From positions 20,372,001-20,436,000 of the forward strand of contig JAWQUS010000025.1 in the NCBI GenBank assembly GCA_036365455.1: DNA of 64,000 nt, given 5' to 3'. Below are positions 1 through 11,245 of this stretch, in pieces. The translations under genes and the position numbers were made by a program. Origin of the DNA: Macrosoma leucophasiata (Eukaryota > Arthropoda > Insecta > Lepidoptera > Hedylidae). How positions within the stretch are numbered: the stretch's first letter is position 1; every line of letters begins with the position of its first letter. Below the pieces are notes generated by a model, which was not told the DNA's origin, did no database searches, and worked only from the letters and a program-made list of their open reading frames with translations.

Positions 1-2717
1 AATTGATTCCTTACGCTAACGTTCCTATTCGTACATTCAGAATTGAGCTTAAAATAGTATGGATGCTGCTTTACAAATACACAGAGATCCCTAATGTATA
101 TGCAAGCCAACGGTAATATACGATATTTCTGGAATAATGGCCTACAACTGTCCAAGCACCAAGCTCCACAAATAGCTCTTACACTTTTTTTTTGTACACG
201 AAAAGCTTTATCAATTACCACCGAGTTTCCCCACAACAAGAGGCCATAAGAAAGCACAGAGGAGACATAGCCATGATATGCAATCAGGGCTGCTTCCGTC
301 GAAACAGTTTGACGCAATCGCTTTATAGCAAATACAAATTTATTCAGTTTGTCGCAAACAAAGTCAATGTGAGCTTTCCAGTCACAATTTTTATCCACAA
401 CTAGCCCTAAAAACTTTGTGGAGTCAACTTCATTAATTTTATTTTTATCATAAATTATATTGAGGTCAATGTGTTTTTTTCTATATGTCTGAAATTGAAT
501 TAAATTAGTTTTATTAATATTAATTTTAAGATTATTAGTTTTTAACCACGTTATTATACTATCAAGAGCTTCGTTAATATTTTTTTGGTATGTATTTAAA
601 TCGTCACATTTCACTATGAGCGTAGTGTCGTCTGCAAATAATACGGTTTTGTGGATCGTGACATTTGGTAAATCATTTATATTCATTAAAAACAGTAACG
701 GCCCAAGAACACTTCCTTGTGGCACGCCAAAGTTATTTGCTCTGAAATCAGATTGACTACAAATTTTATATCCATTTACAATTTTTGCTATTTCAACACA
801 TTGAGTTCGATCTGACAAATAGCTTTTGATCCATTGGTTAGCAATACCCCTGATGCCATATTTGTCTAACTTATATAAAAGTAGCTTATGGTCCACAAAA
901 TCAAACGCTTTGCTCATATCCAGAAACACTGCTGCGATTGCTTTGTTATCATTAATTGCTTCTGCTATTGTTTTCATCAAATCAAAACATGCTAGTGAAG
1001 TAGAACTATTCTTACGAAAACCGAATTGTTCTCTTTTTAGTAAATTATGTCTCGTAACAAAGTCGAAAAGTCTTTTGAACATTACCTTTTCAAATATTTT
1101 TGATAATATTGGAATCAAAGTAACTGGACGATAATTATTAACATCCGACGCATCTCCTTTTTTAAAAAGTGGTTTTACTATTGACTTTTTTAATATATTT
1201 GGATATGAACCTTCCTCGAGTGATTTATTTATAATGAAGCTCAAGGGTTCACTAATATATTCAGCACATAATTTCAAAGAGTCTGTGTTAATACCATCAA
1301 TCCCTACCGATTTTGTATTTTTAAGATTATTAATAATTTTATATATTTCCATAGAGTCAGTTGGTTTTAAAAATATCGAATTCGTATTGCATACATTTAC
1401 AGATTTATTGATGTCATTTACATTATAAGTAAAATTATTCTCATTAGTCAAATTAATATAAAAGTCATTAAATATTTTACTTATATCAACTGGGTAAGTA
1501 TATGTTTGGTCATTAAATAATATTTTGTCGATTTCAGAACTCCTATTTGTTGCTCCAATATTCTTATTTATTGTTTCCCATACAGCTTTACATTTGTTTT
1601 TTTTATTGTCAATGTATTTTTTGTTTTGTATTTGTCGTGCTTTTTGTAAACATTTTTTGAGTATTTTATCGTAATTTTTGTAGTTTTGTTTATTTGATGC
1701 TTTATTATGCCGATTTTGTATGTATTTTAGGTAAAGATACCTTTTTTTTACACAACATTTTCTTAAACCAACAGTTAGCCATGTTCTGTTACTTTTTTTA
1801 TTTGTTTTTTTAACATTAATTATCGGAAAACATAAATTAAAAAACAGTAAAAATGTGTTATAAAATTCTTCAAATGATTCATTACTATCACTTTTATCAT
1901 AAACTTCTGAAAAGGATAAAGAAGATATACACTTATAGAACAACCTTTTATTTTCTCTGTTAAAATCTCTAGCATTCTCAAACCAACTGATTATTTCACG
2001 TTTTCTATTAATTTTTATACTTAGAGATTGAGCAGTTTCGTGGTCTGAAAGACCTACATAGTGCACTGCGGCAGAAATATTCGATTTAAAATTACTAGCG
2101 AACTGGTCGAGACATGCCGATCGCCTTGTTGGTGACTCAATGTGCAGTTGCATGTGAAAATTTTCAAGCGTACTTCTTAGATCTTGACTATATCTAGTAG
2201 GCTTCAATGTGTCAATGTTCCAATCGCCACACAAAACTAACTTTTTGGACCTATTGGCAATTTTAAGCAAAAGTTGCTCTAACTTCCGTAGAAAAATTTG
2301 AGGATTGCTGTTAGGGGTTCGGTAGACACATATAATTTGAATGTTTTGATTTATTAACTCAACGCCACAGCATTCGAAGCTAAAATTATCCACTAAATCC
2401 TTCATACAAGTGATCACTCTACATTCAAGGTTTTTATTTACCATTATGCATGACCCTCCGCGTTTTGTGTTTCGACAAAACGATGCTACCAATTGATAAC
2501 CATGAATTTTCATCAGTTGTTCCGTTCCTTTTTTAATAAAAGTTTCTGTCAAGCATATTACATCAATTTTTTTACCACTATCAGAAAATGTTGACAACGC
2601 AGCGAACAACTCATCTGATTTATTTATCGCTCCCGCTATATTTTGGTGGAGTATGGTAAGCTCAGGTTTAGGAGCGAAAAAACTTGGTTTGACTACGTAA
2701 CTGAACTGGCACAACAT
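1..2717 (-). CDS. LINE ORF2: AP endonuclease and reverse transcriptase, open to the window edge
   Basis: Reading the minus strand line by line gives about 905 codons from an ATG at 2717 (preceded by an in-frame TAG at about 2729) to position 1 with no stop. The N-terminal part is an APE-type endonuclease, with LHQN near residue 27, CGDWN near 165 and SDH near 223. The reverse transcriptase follows, with AFDFVDH near residue 606, PQGSVLGPLL near 665 and the catalytic FADD near 695. The protein would nick target DNA and prime reverse transcription of the element RNA. Its start overlaps the end of ORF1 by about 50 bp, as is common in these elements. The C-terminus is cut by the window edge. An intact frame of this length suggests a young copy. 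Confidence 0.9.
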   Translation of the reverse strand, partial: MLCQFSYVVKPSFFAPKPELTILHQNIAGAINKSDELFAALSTFSDSGKKIDVICLTETFIKKGTEQLMKIHGYQLVASFCRNTKRGGSCIMVNKNLECRVITCMKDLVDNFSFECCGVELINQNIQIICVYRTPNSNPQIFLRKLEQLLLKIANRSKKLVLCGDWNIDTLKPTRYSQDLRSTLENFHMQLHIESPTRRSACLDQFASNFKSNISAAVHYVGLSDHETAQSLSIKINRKREIISWFENARDFNRENKRLFYKCISSLSFSEVYDKSDSNESFEEFYNTFLLFFNLCFPIINVKKTNKKSNRTWLTVGLRKCCVKKRYLYLKYIQNRHNKASNKQNYKNYDKILKKCLQKARQIQNKKYIDNKKNKCKAVWETINKNIGATNRSSEIDKILFNDQTYTYPVDISKIFNDFYINLTNENNFTYNVNDINKSVNVCNTNSIFLKPTDSMEIYKIINNLKNTKSVGIDGINTDSLKLCAEYISEPLSFIINKSLEEGSYPNILKKSIVKPLFKKGDASDVNNYRPVTLIPILSKIFEKVMFKRLFDFVTRHNLLKREQFGFRKNSSTSLACFDLMKTIAEAINDNKAIAAVFLDMSKAFDFVDHKLLLYKLDKYGIRGIANQWIKSYLSDRTQCVEIAKIVNGYKICSQSDFRANNFGVPQGSVLGPLLFLMNINDLPNVTIHKTVLFADDTTLIVKCDDLNTYQKNINEALDSIITWLKTNNLKININKTNLIQFQTYRKKHIDLNIIYDKNKINEVDSTKFLGLVVDKNCDWKAHIDFVCDKLNKFVFAIKRLRQTVSTEAALIAYHGYVSSVLSYGLLLWGNSVVIDKAFRVQKKSVRAICGAWCLDSCRPLFQKYRILPLACIYIRDLCVFVKQHPYYFKLNSECTNRNVSVRNQ

Positions 2718-4138
2718 TAGACGAATCTACGTCACACTGTTCCATATTTACCGATGTTTGGGATTGAAGAGATAAAGATAAGTTTTTCACATTTGCTATT
2801 GTGTTAGGTAAGACTAATTGACGCTGTTGTATTGTAAAATAAAACGGTATAGTGCCTTTTTTATGGACTCTGTTACAGTTTTTACCCTGCGGTACGTTCT
2901 CATGTGATGTATGCTCAAACGTTTTTGAAAAATGGTTAGTATTAGAAGCCGGTAAGTCTTTTTCAGTTTTAGTCCACATATCATAAGCTAAGAAATCAAT
3001 TTGAACGTGTAGGTCAAAGCTTAATAATTTAATTAACATTTTTTTGTTATATCTAAAATAGTGTTTACATGACATTTCTATTAATTTACAATTTCTATAT
3101 TTTTTTATCAATAATTTATATTGTTCGTTCAATTTACATTCATTTAAGTGCGGATTCTGCTGTACATTAGTTATAAATACATTATAATTGCGCAAGAGGT
3201 ATAATGCGTTGCTTACGTTATATAACAAATTATATGGATCGTCGTCATTTGATCCAGTCGACAAAATCACAATGTCCCCATTTTTTAGAACCGATTTCAG
3301 GTTTTCACAAGTTTTTACTATTTCGTTACTTTTAGCCCCAGGTTTGACAATACCATAAACACTTATAAGTATAGTCATTCTTATTTCTCCGATCTCGAGT
3401 TATTTGAGATGCTAAACCGCTAACTTCCTCGTCGCCTATCACATAAATCATCTTTTGTCTTTTACAGTTACTGATAGCACCATCTGTTGATAGATTTTTC
3501 TGCGGTTGGTTACATACTTGGTTGTTAGAATTGTCGGGAGGTGTCGTCGAATAATTTTTCAGTGAAGAGACGATAGACGAGTACTTGTTTTGAAGTGAGT
3601 CTGTGTTCAATGGGAATGTGTTATTTAGCTTTTTAATTTGTAGTATTGTTCGCTGCTTACATTTTGGTGTTCCGACATATTTATTAGTGTAGTTATTTAT
3701 TGGTGAGAGGCGGGGTATTTTCATTCTAATATGTGTCAATTTTTTAGCTATTGGAGTTAATGAATCTTTCTGTGTGATCGTTGTTTTCTCAGCTGGCGAG
3801 GATGGCAGTGATGTCGTGTAAATGTTTTTCAAAAATTCTATCTGCTTATTTTTTTCTATTAATTCTTTTTTAAGGTTTGTACACTCGTAATTTAAGTTTG
3901 CAATATCTTCATGCGCGCTTTCATTTTCCCGTTTAATTTTCTGGAATTCTTGTTTTAAACATACAATTTCTTCAACATTACTCGCAGACATTGTTGGAAC
4001 GCTTTTTGAGATATTTAATCCCTCTGAGATAGTTGAGCTCAGGAATGTATCGTCTAACGACATCGTGGATAAATCCATCTCAGATCGAGTTCTTGATAAT
4101 ACTTTTCTAACCGTAACATTCTCACTTGGATATGCCAT
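2668..4138 (-). pseudogene. LINE ORF1: coiled-coil plus SGNH-esterase-like, one frameshift
   Basis: The first part (4138 to about 3360) starts at an ATG. It is Ser/Thr-rich and then has a heptad-rich segment at roughly residues 50-105, a likely coiled coil. It reaches an esterase-like block I reading VIGDEEVSGL, where the nucleophile Ser of the usual GDS is Glu. The second part, in another frame (about 3378 to 2668), continues with KPGAKS and the block III-like GSND. The two frames overlap at 3332-3378, so a single-base indel near 3350 has split what is normally one ORF. Both the missing Ser and the frameshift argue against an active esterase in this copy. Confidence 0.75.
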
Positions 4139-4140
4139 TA

Positions 4141-5369
4141 TTCGTTATAGCGCCCTCTAGTGTGAATAAGTACCAGAGTTGTGTTGACAGGTTATCTTTA
4201 CTCATGCGCACTTGTATACTAAAACTGAGTGGTTCAATGACCTTTCACTAGATGGTACTGGCGGATATGGAAAATTACCACTTAACGGTCGGTGATTATT
4301 ATATTTTGATTAAAAGTAAACCATATCACTTCTTTTTTGGAAAAGTTTATTCAGTACGCTCACCTGCTGACGGTCTTGATAGATTTCACCATAAATCCAA
4401 GTTTGGTGCAATATCTAAGAGAATATTCCTAAAATGCACTGTCAAGTTTTGATTTTTGATTATTTAAAAATTACTAGAGGTTTTTTTGAGATAATAGTCA
4501 CACTGATAAATTTGAGTTACTTAATTAATAATATTCACTTTTTTCATCAAAACAATTCACTTAACTATTTTTTATTGATATGTTAGTTCGGATACAATCT
4601 GTCACAATGTTAACTCGTAGAGCGCCATCTCTATCTCTATTATTACTCATAAGAATTACATTCACTTACATGAGAATAATATTTGATTGAAATAGCTTAA
4701 GTAGTTTCGATATGTAACAACAAAAAAAATATTACTAATAAAGAAGGTAAGTGTAAAATACGTAGACGTAATCGACAAATTAAATGGTGAAATATAAAAG
4801 AAAGCTATATTATCGCTATAAGATAGATATAAGATTTAAGAGCTATAGCTATAGTAGTTCTTATGTACCTACTATACCTTTAGCAAATAAATAAATTCAT
4901 TCATTCAAATGATCTCATTGATTACCAGCAGCTTGCAAAAGGTTCTCAGCCAGAACTTGAGCTAAAAATTGCAAATTGTAGTAATGTTGAATTTCAGTAG
5001 GATTTTCTATATCAGCCTTCAAATGTGAGTCTTTTGCTGACCAGCTCCTTGGAATGCATCTCTGTAAATATTGTTGCTAAGTATTCCAAATTTAAATCAT
5101 TATGTTTAGTTAATTTGAGTAGCACGATGAAGTTTCGGTCAAGTTAAATGCCAATAAACACATTAGATTTTTGAGCATTCTCGAAAGATCTTTTGATTAC
5201 GTGTTTGACGTGAGTGCAACAGAATCTTTTTTTTATTTTTTCTTTATTCCTATACCTTTAAACAATATTATAAAAGTAACAGGAACGGCTCTAGGTATGT
5301 TAATGATATGAGTAATTGAATAGAAATGGAACCTGCTTCAATTTTCAGATGATACGCATGTAGAAGTTA
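4141..5369. other. Gene-free AT-rich stretch
   Basis: I see no coding exon, RNA gene or repeat end that I recognise. Short frames such as the one at 4252-4452 have no family signature. Confidence 0.5.
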
Positions 5370-5545
5370 GTGACACAGATCTGAACGGCCCTGTGATTTC
5401 CAGCACAGATGCGTAATATCTTAGGCCTTAGGAGTGGCAACGCATTTAGATTGAAAGCTCTGGTTTCGTATAGACTGATAGGCTATTATTACTTACCAAT
5501 GTAAACTGATACCCGTTTGACACTTCATGAAATGAAAAAAAAAAA
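5370..5545 (+). repeat. Dispersed SINE-like repeat, partial copy (family R1)
   Basis: This shares the segment around CTTAGGCCTTAGGAGTGG and the following 'mRNA-like' tail with copies at 18950-19145, 30030-30310 and, inverted, 51735-51995. Only the right half of the family is present. Confidence 0.55.
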
Positions 5546-6709
5546 CTGTGTTATGTTGTGCTTATCCTTAAGGAGAAGACAAAAATTATTTATTTGACAT
5601 CAATTTCTTCCTCGATATTTTATTAACAAACAATTCTATCGAGTATAATGCTATTAATAATACTAAAATAATATAATATTACATAATTTAAATTGATATG
5701 AAAACTATTTTTATATCGATACTTTGATATATCAGGTTAGTATTCGTACATCACTATATAAAAATGCTATTTTTAGAAAAGAATGAATAGCATTAAACGT
5801 CGTTTAAGTCATACGAAACTTACACAGGTCTTCAAAACTCTTAATAAAACATATCACTATATATCACTGCATTTCCAAATCCCACCGAATACGACACAAT
5901 CCGTGAAAATTTGTACATAACCTCACAAAGTTCAATCCAAGATTATTTTTGTTTTTCCGTGCACCACTCTGTTTTAAGCAATGCGAGAGCATAATCAGTC
6001 AACATAAAGCAAAACCTAGAATACCACAATAACTAGTTAAAAGATTTAGTTCTCAAGAAAACAGCAAAAATATTCTGAGCACCTGTTTGTTTGACAACAG
6101 ATGTACCACAAATCGGGCGCATACAACGGCGCCGACCGTCACGCGAAGGCATAAGTATTACGTCACATTAAATCATTTCCAAAATTGATACTCTGCATAC
6201 ATCTTGTCTCTTTTTACATAGGGAGCTACTGGTTAGTTAGAAAGAGTCAAAACTGTTTTTGTCAAGACATGTGTCGATTTTACCCATTATTGTCTAACTA
6301 CTGTTTCTATGGTAGAATGTGCCTTCTCCATGTGTACTCTGTGCAGACCACAGACCAACATTGACATTAAAATGAAAATGACGCAAGATTATTTTTTTTA
6401 ATTATTATAGCATTGCTGTTTAGCTTATTGCCAGTTTGCCGGGTTGTGGCAATATGATATATATGCGTGTGATGTATGTGTGTAGCAGGACGATGATTAT
6501 AATAAAACTAATATCTGACTGGCGGTGCTGTATCAGCTGTATATTGGCTAAGTATGTATAGACGGGCGGTTACACTGTGTTCACGACTATGTTCGGATAG
6601 CGACTCTGAGCGACTGTGGTTACAAGGGTTTCTTATGCGTAACTAAAAGCTAAAACAATGATTTCGTTATGTGACGCTAATGCAAGGGTCGGCACACCAG
6701 TGTTAAGTA
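5546..6709. other. Gene-free stretch
   Basis: No gene was recognised. It is low-complexity AT-rich DNA, with a short GC-rich patch at about 6116-6145. Confidence 0.45.
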
Positions 6710-7050
6710 AAACGATATTTTGTATTCGTATAACATGCAGCGTAAAAGTTAGTATTAGTCCGCCAGTCAATTAGTTATTAAGTCAGTCAAAAGAGTACAG
6801 TCAGTAATTCGAGTAAAGCGATGAATACTTTGCCAGAACATTTACGATGAAGTTTTGGAGGTAACCTGAAAGGTCGTGTTTTCGCATTGTTATTCTATTT
6901 CACTATACACGGGCACAGTAATAAACCTAAATCTAACAAAATACCACCAACTTTATTTAATATAACTCAAAAATACACCAAGAAAATGAAATAAAATAAG
7001 AGTACCATACGCCTTTTTCAAAGTTCCCGCCAAAACTATCGCCCAAAGAG
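6710..7050 (+). repeat. Dispersed repeat family R2, copy A
   Basis: About 330 bp are shared, in the same orientation, with 36715-37055 (copy B) and 52450-52745 (copy C). Shared landmarks are AATTCGAGTAAAGCGATG, CACTATACACGGGCAC and the end GTTCCCGCCAAAACT. A partial tail copy lies at about 50880-50945. I cannot assign a transposon class; no terminal inverted repeat is evident. Confidence 0.7.
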
Positions 7051-7104
7051 TTTTTAAATAAATATCCCGACACGGCTCATAGCGGTAACTCACGGCTGCT
7101 CAAG

Positions 7105-7890
7105 TTGGGAGTAGGGATGTGGATCTGAGATCGATTAATCAGAAAATCGATAGTTGACTGAAAAAACGAACGATTATTTAAAAAGTACCGCGCAAGAGTT
7201 TGCAGAATGATATTATTTTAATTAACAGAATGAAAGCTTTGATTGGCGTTTATCTAGAAACTTGGAAGATCCGCAAGAGAACCGATATAATTCACAAAAT
7301 AGCAAAACTCAAATGGCAGGGCAGGACACATAGTATAAAGATTTAATGCCCGTTGACGCAAAAGTAACGTTCTTATTTAAGTGGCGACTATGTAGGTACC
7401 GGAAGATGAAACGTGAGCAGGCGCAGGTCTGAAACGCCCTTTGTTTATATATTTTTTATAAGCGTTCTGCCTCAGAAAACAACAATTGCATTTCATACAT
7501 ATAAATATACTTATTCTCAGATTTTGCATAAGCATAAGCTATATGGAATACTTATTATCTTAAATTAAACACTACTTTTATTTTTTAATAGAACAAATTC
7601 TAGGGATGGGTAAACGGCAAAAATATATAAATATATATCGTATCGATAAATTTTCAAATCGATATTTTGATATATCGATATATTTTGCCCAATATGTGAT
7701 TATTTAACTGTCTTGCTGTTTGTTTTGACGTCAATATTAACTGAGGACTTTTTTTTGCTCTTGCATCAGGTGACTGGGCCTCCAAAATATATCGATTTTG
7801 ATATCCGAAAAAAAAATCGAAAATCAATATATCGCGGAAAAAAATTACACCGATTTAAAAATATCGATATTTTGATACATCGATATCAAA
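7105..7890. repeat. ATCGAT-rich repeated segments
   Basis: Clusters of TATCGATA-like motifs occur at about 7108-7165, 7610-7690 and 7785-7892. Similar clusters lie at 37085-37400 and 63055-63190. They look like degenerate copies of one MITE-like family, often next to a GGGATG end. The motif also resembles a DREF-type site, but I see nothing else supporting regulation. Confidence 0.4.
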
Positions 7891-7964
7891 CTGCTTGACA
7901 CAGTTTGACAACATCAAAATTAAATAATATTTCCACATTATTTCTGTTCATATCATTGTTTCTA

Positions 7965-8894
7965 ATGGATTTTTTTGGTATAACGTTTTATGGACCACGA
8001 AATTATATAGCAGATTTAATTAAAACAGATTATTCTGAACCAATTAGCAAGGAAGATGTTGAACCATTAATGAAAATTTTCTTAATGAAATCAACATGTC
8101 CAGAATCGGTAAAATATTATTCAAATAATATTTATTTTTGACCTTATTGTGGAGAAATAAATTTCTTGTTTATTTTTATTTTATAATTTTGCTTTTAAAT
8201 TAGGTATCAGGCCGGGACACACTGCATTTATTTTTATAATTACAAAAACAACGGCGCGATCGCCGTTGCACGACGTTTGGTCCTGTAGAGTTGCTGTACA
8301 GGGTTATTACCCTGTACAGCAACTCTACAGGCCCTAGCAGAGAATATGTTAAAATACTACGTTACGCCCTAATTAACTAACTGTGTCACAAACATAGAGT
8401 AACACGTGTCATCGGCCGCGGCGGACCGGTCCGGTGGCCCGTATTCAAAGCATGTTCGAAGAGTAGTACAATACAGGGGTTGATCTATAGGTAAAGGTAA
8501 CAGCTCAGCAGTCAACATAGTAGCAGTCACAGGACATAATGGTAGTTAAACAATGGTTAATTCCGTAAAAACCGTTTTAATGATTATTCTAATTTTTTAT
8601 ATTAAGGAGCTTTAATATTTTGATGCAGTTCACATTGTACTGGGCTAAGCTCTTTTTTCTTAAGAGATTCATTTGTGAAAAAACTTGTATATATTTCAGG
8701 ATAAAAGACCTGATATTGACACAATCAGGTACATTGATTGTTATATAGGTGAAGTCAATGGCTTCGCTTATGGTTCAATTCAAAGATTCAATAAAATGAA
8801 ACGAAAAGGAGTTATCAAAGCAGTAGGTCCTGCAGACATATATATATTGCCGCCTACAACTTCAATAGAGGTTAGAGACAGACATATATATTAA
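7965..8894 (+). CDS. Hypothetical small protein, two exons (112 aa)
   Basis: Exon 1 at 7965-8108 begins ATGGATTTTTTTGG and ends TCG|GTAAAA. Exon 2 at 8700-8894 follows ATATTTCAG and ends at a TAA. The join is phase 0. The product starts MDFFGITFYGPRNYIADL and continues DKRPDIDTIRYIDCYIGE, ending in a basic, Pro-rich stretch (GPADIYILPPTTS). The residue make-up reads like real protein rather than a random frame, and the splice signals are sensible. I do not recognise the family; small ciliary/sperm microtubule-associated proteins are a loose possibility. The last codons could instead be intron if a third exon exists. Confidence 0.4.
8249..8331. repeat. Two adjacent perfect hairpins in the hypothetical gene's intron
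   Basis: 8249-8268 is a palindrome with 8-bp arms (CAACGGCG and CGCCGTTG around CGAT). 8282-8331 is a perfect hairpin with a 23-bp stem beginning CCTGTAGAGTTGCTG and a 4-nt loop TATT. No second copy was seen in the window. Confidence 0.85.
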
Positions 8895-9185
8895 ATTTAT
8901 AGATATACATACATAATATAATATGTAGTACGAGTTGTGTGTTGTATGAGTTGTGGCCATAGAAACCAGACAGAGTGGCTAAGACTAAAATTAAATTTCG
9001 CTCGTACATCCTACAAATGTGGATCTTTCCCCTGAATTCGTACTTTGTCACTCCATTAAGGTCCTAAACAAATTATATGACTTTGGCATACGTGGAATAG
9101 CTCATGACTGGTTCAGTTCATACTTACCTTAAAAATCAATTGCAAATTGTAGAATTAGAATACTTTGACTCCGAAACAATGACTA

Positions 9186-10065
9186 TACCCGGAATTTTAA
9201 TTCGATTCCTGGTTTGAAGACTATTTCAGTGTTGCAACGTAATGACAACTGCTAAATAGTGACGTTGCGAAATTAATCGATACAAAAATGAAATATTTCC
9301 AAATCGATTCAATTCGTTTATAGTATTATCTAAACAACTACTATTTTAGCGCAGTAGTTTCGTTTTTCACGTACTTATAGGCGTTGCGGATCATTACTTA
9401 TTCAGTAACCGTCAAAACTTTTCGTAAACGTTTTTTTTTCGTTGGGGACAATGTGTTTACGTCTTTTTGTGATGTACTTAGCTGAGGATTCATTTTGATG
9501 GCAAACCGAAACAAATAAATACACATAAAGTTAAAAAAAACTAGCTATCTAGGCTCTTTTATTAAAAGTTTTTTAAAACTTTAACTTTTAATATATAATT
9601 GCAAGTGTTACTAATAAATAAATAATTATTGTGATTAATAATGTATTTTTTCAATAAAAACGCTTAATAAATCTTAAAACTGGCACACCAATATTATAAT
9701 TAGACGGCCCGGTTAGTCCAGCGGTGTGAGATGACCGTTTGATTCGAAGGGTCGCGGGTTCGATCCCCGCACCGGGACAAATGTTTGTATGGCCTACAGA
9801 TATTTGTTTCGGGTCTGGGTGTTTGTGTATGTGTTGTATGTGTACAACGGCACCCACGACACAGGTTTATACCTACTGTGGGGCTGTGAGTGTAAGCGTA
9901 AAAAATAAAAAAAATAAAAAAAAAAAAAAAAAAATTACATAAACATAAAATCGCGATTTTTTATCGATTGTTGGGTCCATCATTATTATGCTAAATGTGG
10001 TAACATTATTTTACGAAGTGACAATAGCTGATGTCAAATTGGGAATCGAATTAAAAGTCCGGGTA
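9186..10065. mobile_element. TIR element (TA target) inserted in the LINE fragment
   Basis: The ends are inverted copies: TACCCGGAATTTTAATTCGA on the left and TCGAATTAAAAGTCCGGGTA on the right. Each end is flanked by TA. No transposase is visible inside, so it is non-autonomous, probably Tc1/mariner-like from the TA target. A SINE sits inside it. Confidence 0.65.
9704..9937 (+). mobile_element. tRNA-derived SINE with poly(A) tail
   Basis: The head has Pol III box A (GGTTAGTCCAGCGG) and box B (GGGTTCGATCCCC) at tRNA spacing. The body runs to a long A-rich tail at about 9901-9937. It is nested in the TIR element, which is nested in a LINE remnant. Confidence 0.8.
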
Positions 10066-10150
10066 TAGATCTAATACTATTAATATAAATAATTCAATGC
10101 CGCAAGGGAGCGTATTAGGATGTATTTTATTTTTACTGTATATCACATTG

Positions 10151-10973
10151 TAGTATTTGACCTACACTGAGGTTGCGAGCGGATTGATGTCTGTGTAGTG
10201 GGTAACCTGAATACGCGATTGTATAGAATTTTAGTCGAGTTTCCGCGGTGTGCTCTGAATATACGCACGTAGGATAGGGCCGAATCACAATACTGCATAC
10301 CTTTAACTTTACCATGCTCTTGTCATTAAATAGCAGTGGAGTAGTGGAGTAGTATCGGGCTGAATTTACTGAATTATCAATGAACCCGCTGGCTAAGATT
10401 AGTGGGTGTTCAAATGACTTCAAATATTTTTTTTTATAGTATGGTTGGTGGCTACATGACCCAGATCTAGGACATTCCAGCTGGCATAAAACATATCCAA
10501 GACACCCACAACCCTCTTCACCGAATACGTTAATACTTGATAAAGTGCGAAAGAATAATAAATATGCTACCCTCTTTTGAAAAAAAAAGCGCAAGTATTT
10601 TGTATATGAATTGCAGAGTGGTGAGGTTCATACAGAATGACTTGGTCAATGAAATAGCTTCAATTTAATAATTATGTATTATTTTCCAATCCGTTCCTCC
10701 TTGTGCATTGTGCTGTGCTTAAACTTTTCACTTCAGCCGAAAATGCCCACAGCTGGACCAAAGCCACCCCATTACAGGGATATGCCATAATCGCACCACG
10801 TTTGACATGCTGATTCGCTGCTGTCCTTCTTGCACTTACCACCGCCCCTTTGAAATGGTTTAACTGCCATTGTACGGTTGTCGGTCTGTACTAACCGCTA
10901 CGTGTCTGAACTAGTGGGCAATGGGGTCGTACGTCCCGAAGCCGTTAAAGACTTATATCAAATTAAAAGACTA
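10151..10973. other. Gene-free stretch
   Basis: No gene was recognised. 10740-10870 has repeat-like sequence of unknown class. The 153-codon frame at 10133-10594 (minus) has no family features. Confidence 0.4.
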
Positions 10974-11041
10974 AGCCTGGCTTGCACCACGATATTTGTT
11001 ACAATAACTTTAACAAATGTCGTGGTGCAACCCAGGCTTAA
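10974..11041. repeat. Hairpin MITE, family R3
   Basis: The arms AAGCCTGGCTTGCACCACGA and TCGTGGTGCAACCCAGGCTT are inverted copies around a short loop. A longer relative lies at 58138-58312. Confidence 0.8.
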
Positions 11042-11245
11042 TAAATATCATTATGTTTTGGTTATCGTCCATGGAGAATATTAAAATTTCGAAATATATT
11101 GAGAACTCGGACATTTAAAATTAAACGTCCTAACACTTGTGAAAATGAAATGTGCTCTTCCTTGGGCATTCTTCTTCCAACTTTTTTAGGCGATATTTTC
11201 ATGATACATCCATACTCATCAATGTTTGGTACTGTGCTCATCTCA

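Larger units (their letters stand above)
1..4140 (-). mobile_element. CR1-group non-LTR retrotransposon, near full length, 3' end beyond window
   Basis: A LINE lies on the minus strand with ORF1 (4138 to 2668) followed by an overlapping ORF2 (2717 to 1). The combination of a coiled-coil plus SGNH-esterase-like ORF1 with an AP-endonuclease/reverse-transcriptase ORF2 is known for CR1-group elements (CR1, L2, Daphne and relatives); the exact clade is my inference. ORF1 carries one frameshift, whereas ORF2 has no stop in the whole visible part. The 5' boundary is near 4140 and I could not identify a target-site duplication because the 3' end is outside the window. Confidence 0.9.
9040..10150 (+). 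pseudogene. CR1-like LINE reverse transcriptase fragment split by a MITE
   Basis: 9060-9150 translates to an RT block with LYDFGIRGIAHDWF. 10099-10148 gives the next RT block, PQGSVLGCILFLLYI. The two blocks are normally about 60 residues apart in one protein; here 880 bp of a palindromic element lies between them (see 9186-10065). Stops follow each block, so the remnant is dead. Confidence 0.75.

Noticed and set aside
10133..10594. 153-codon minus-strand frame
   Set aside because: Its right part overlaps the LINE remnant and the translation is compositionally random.
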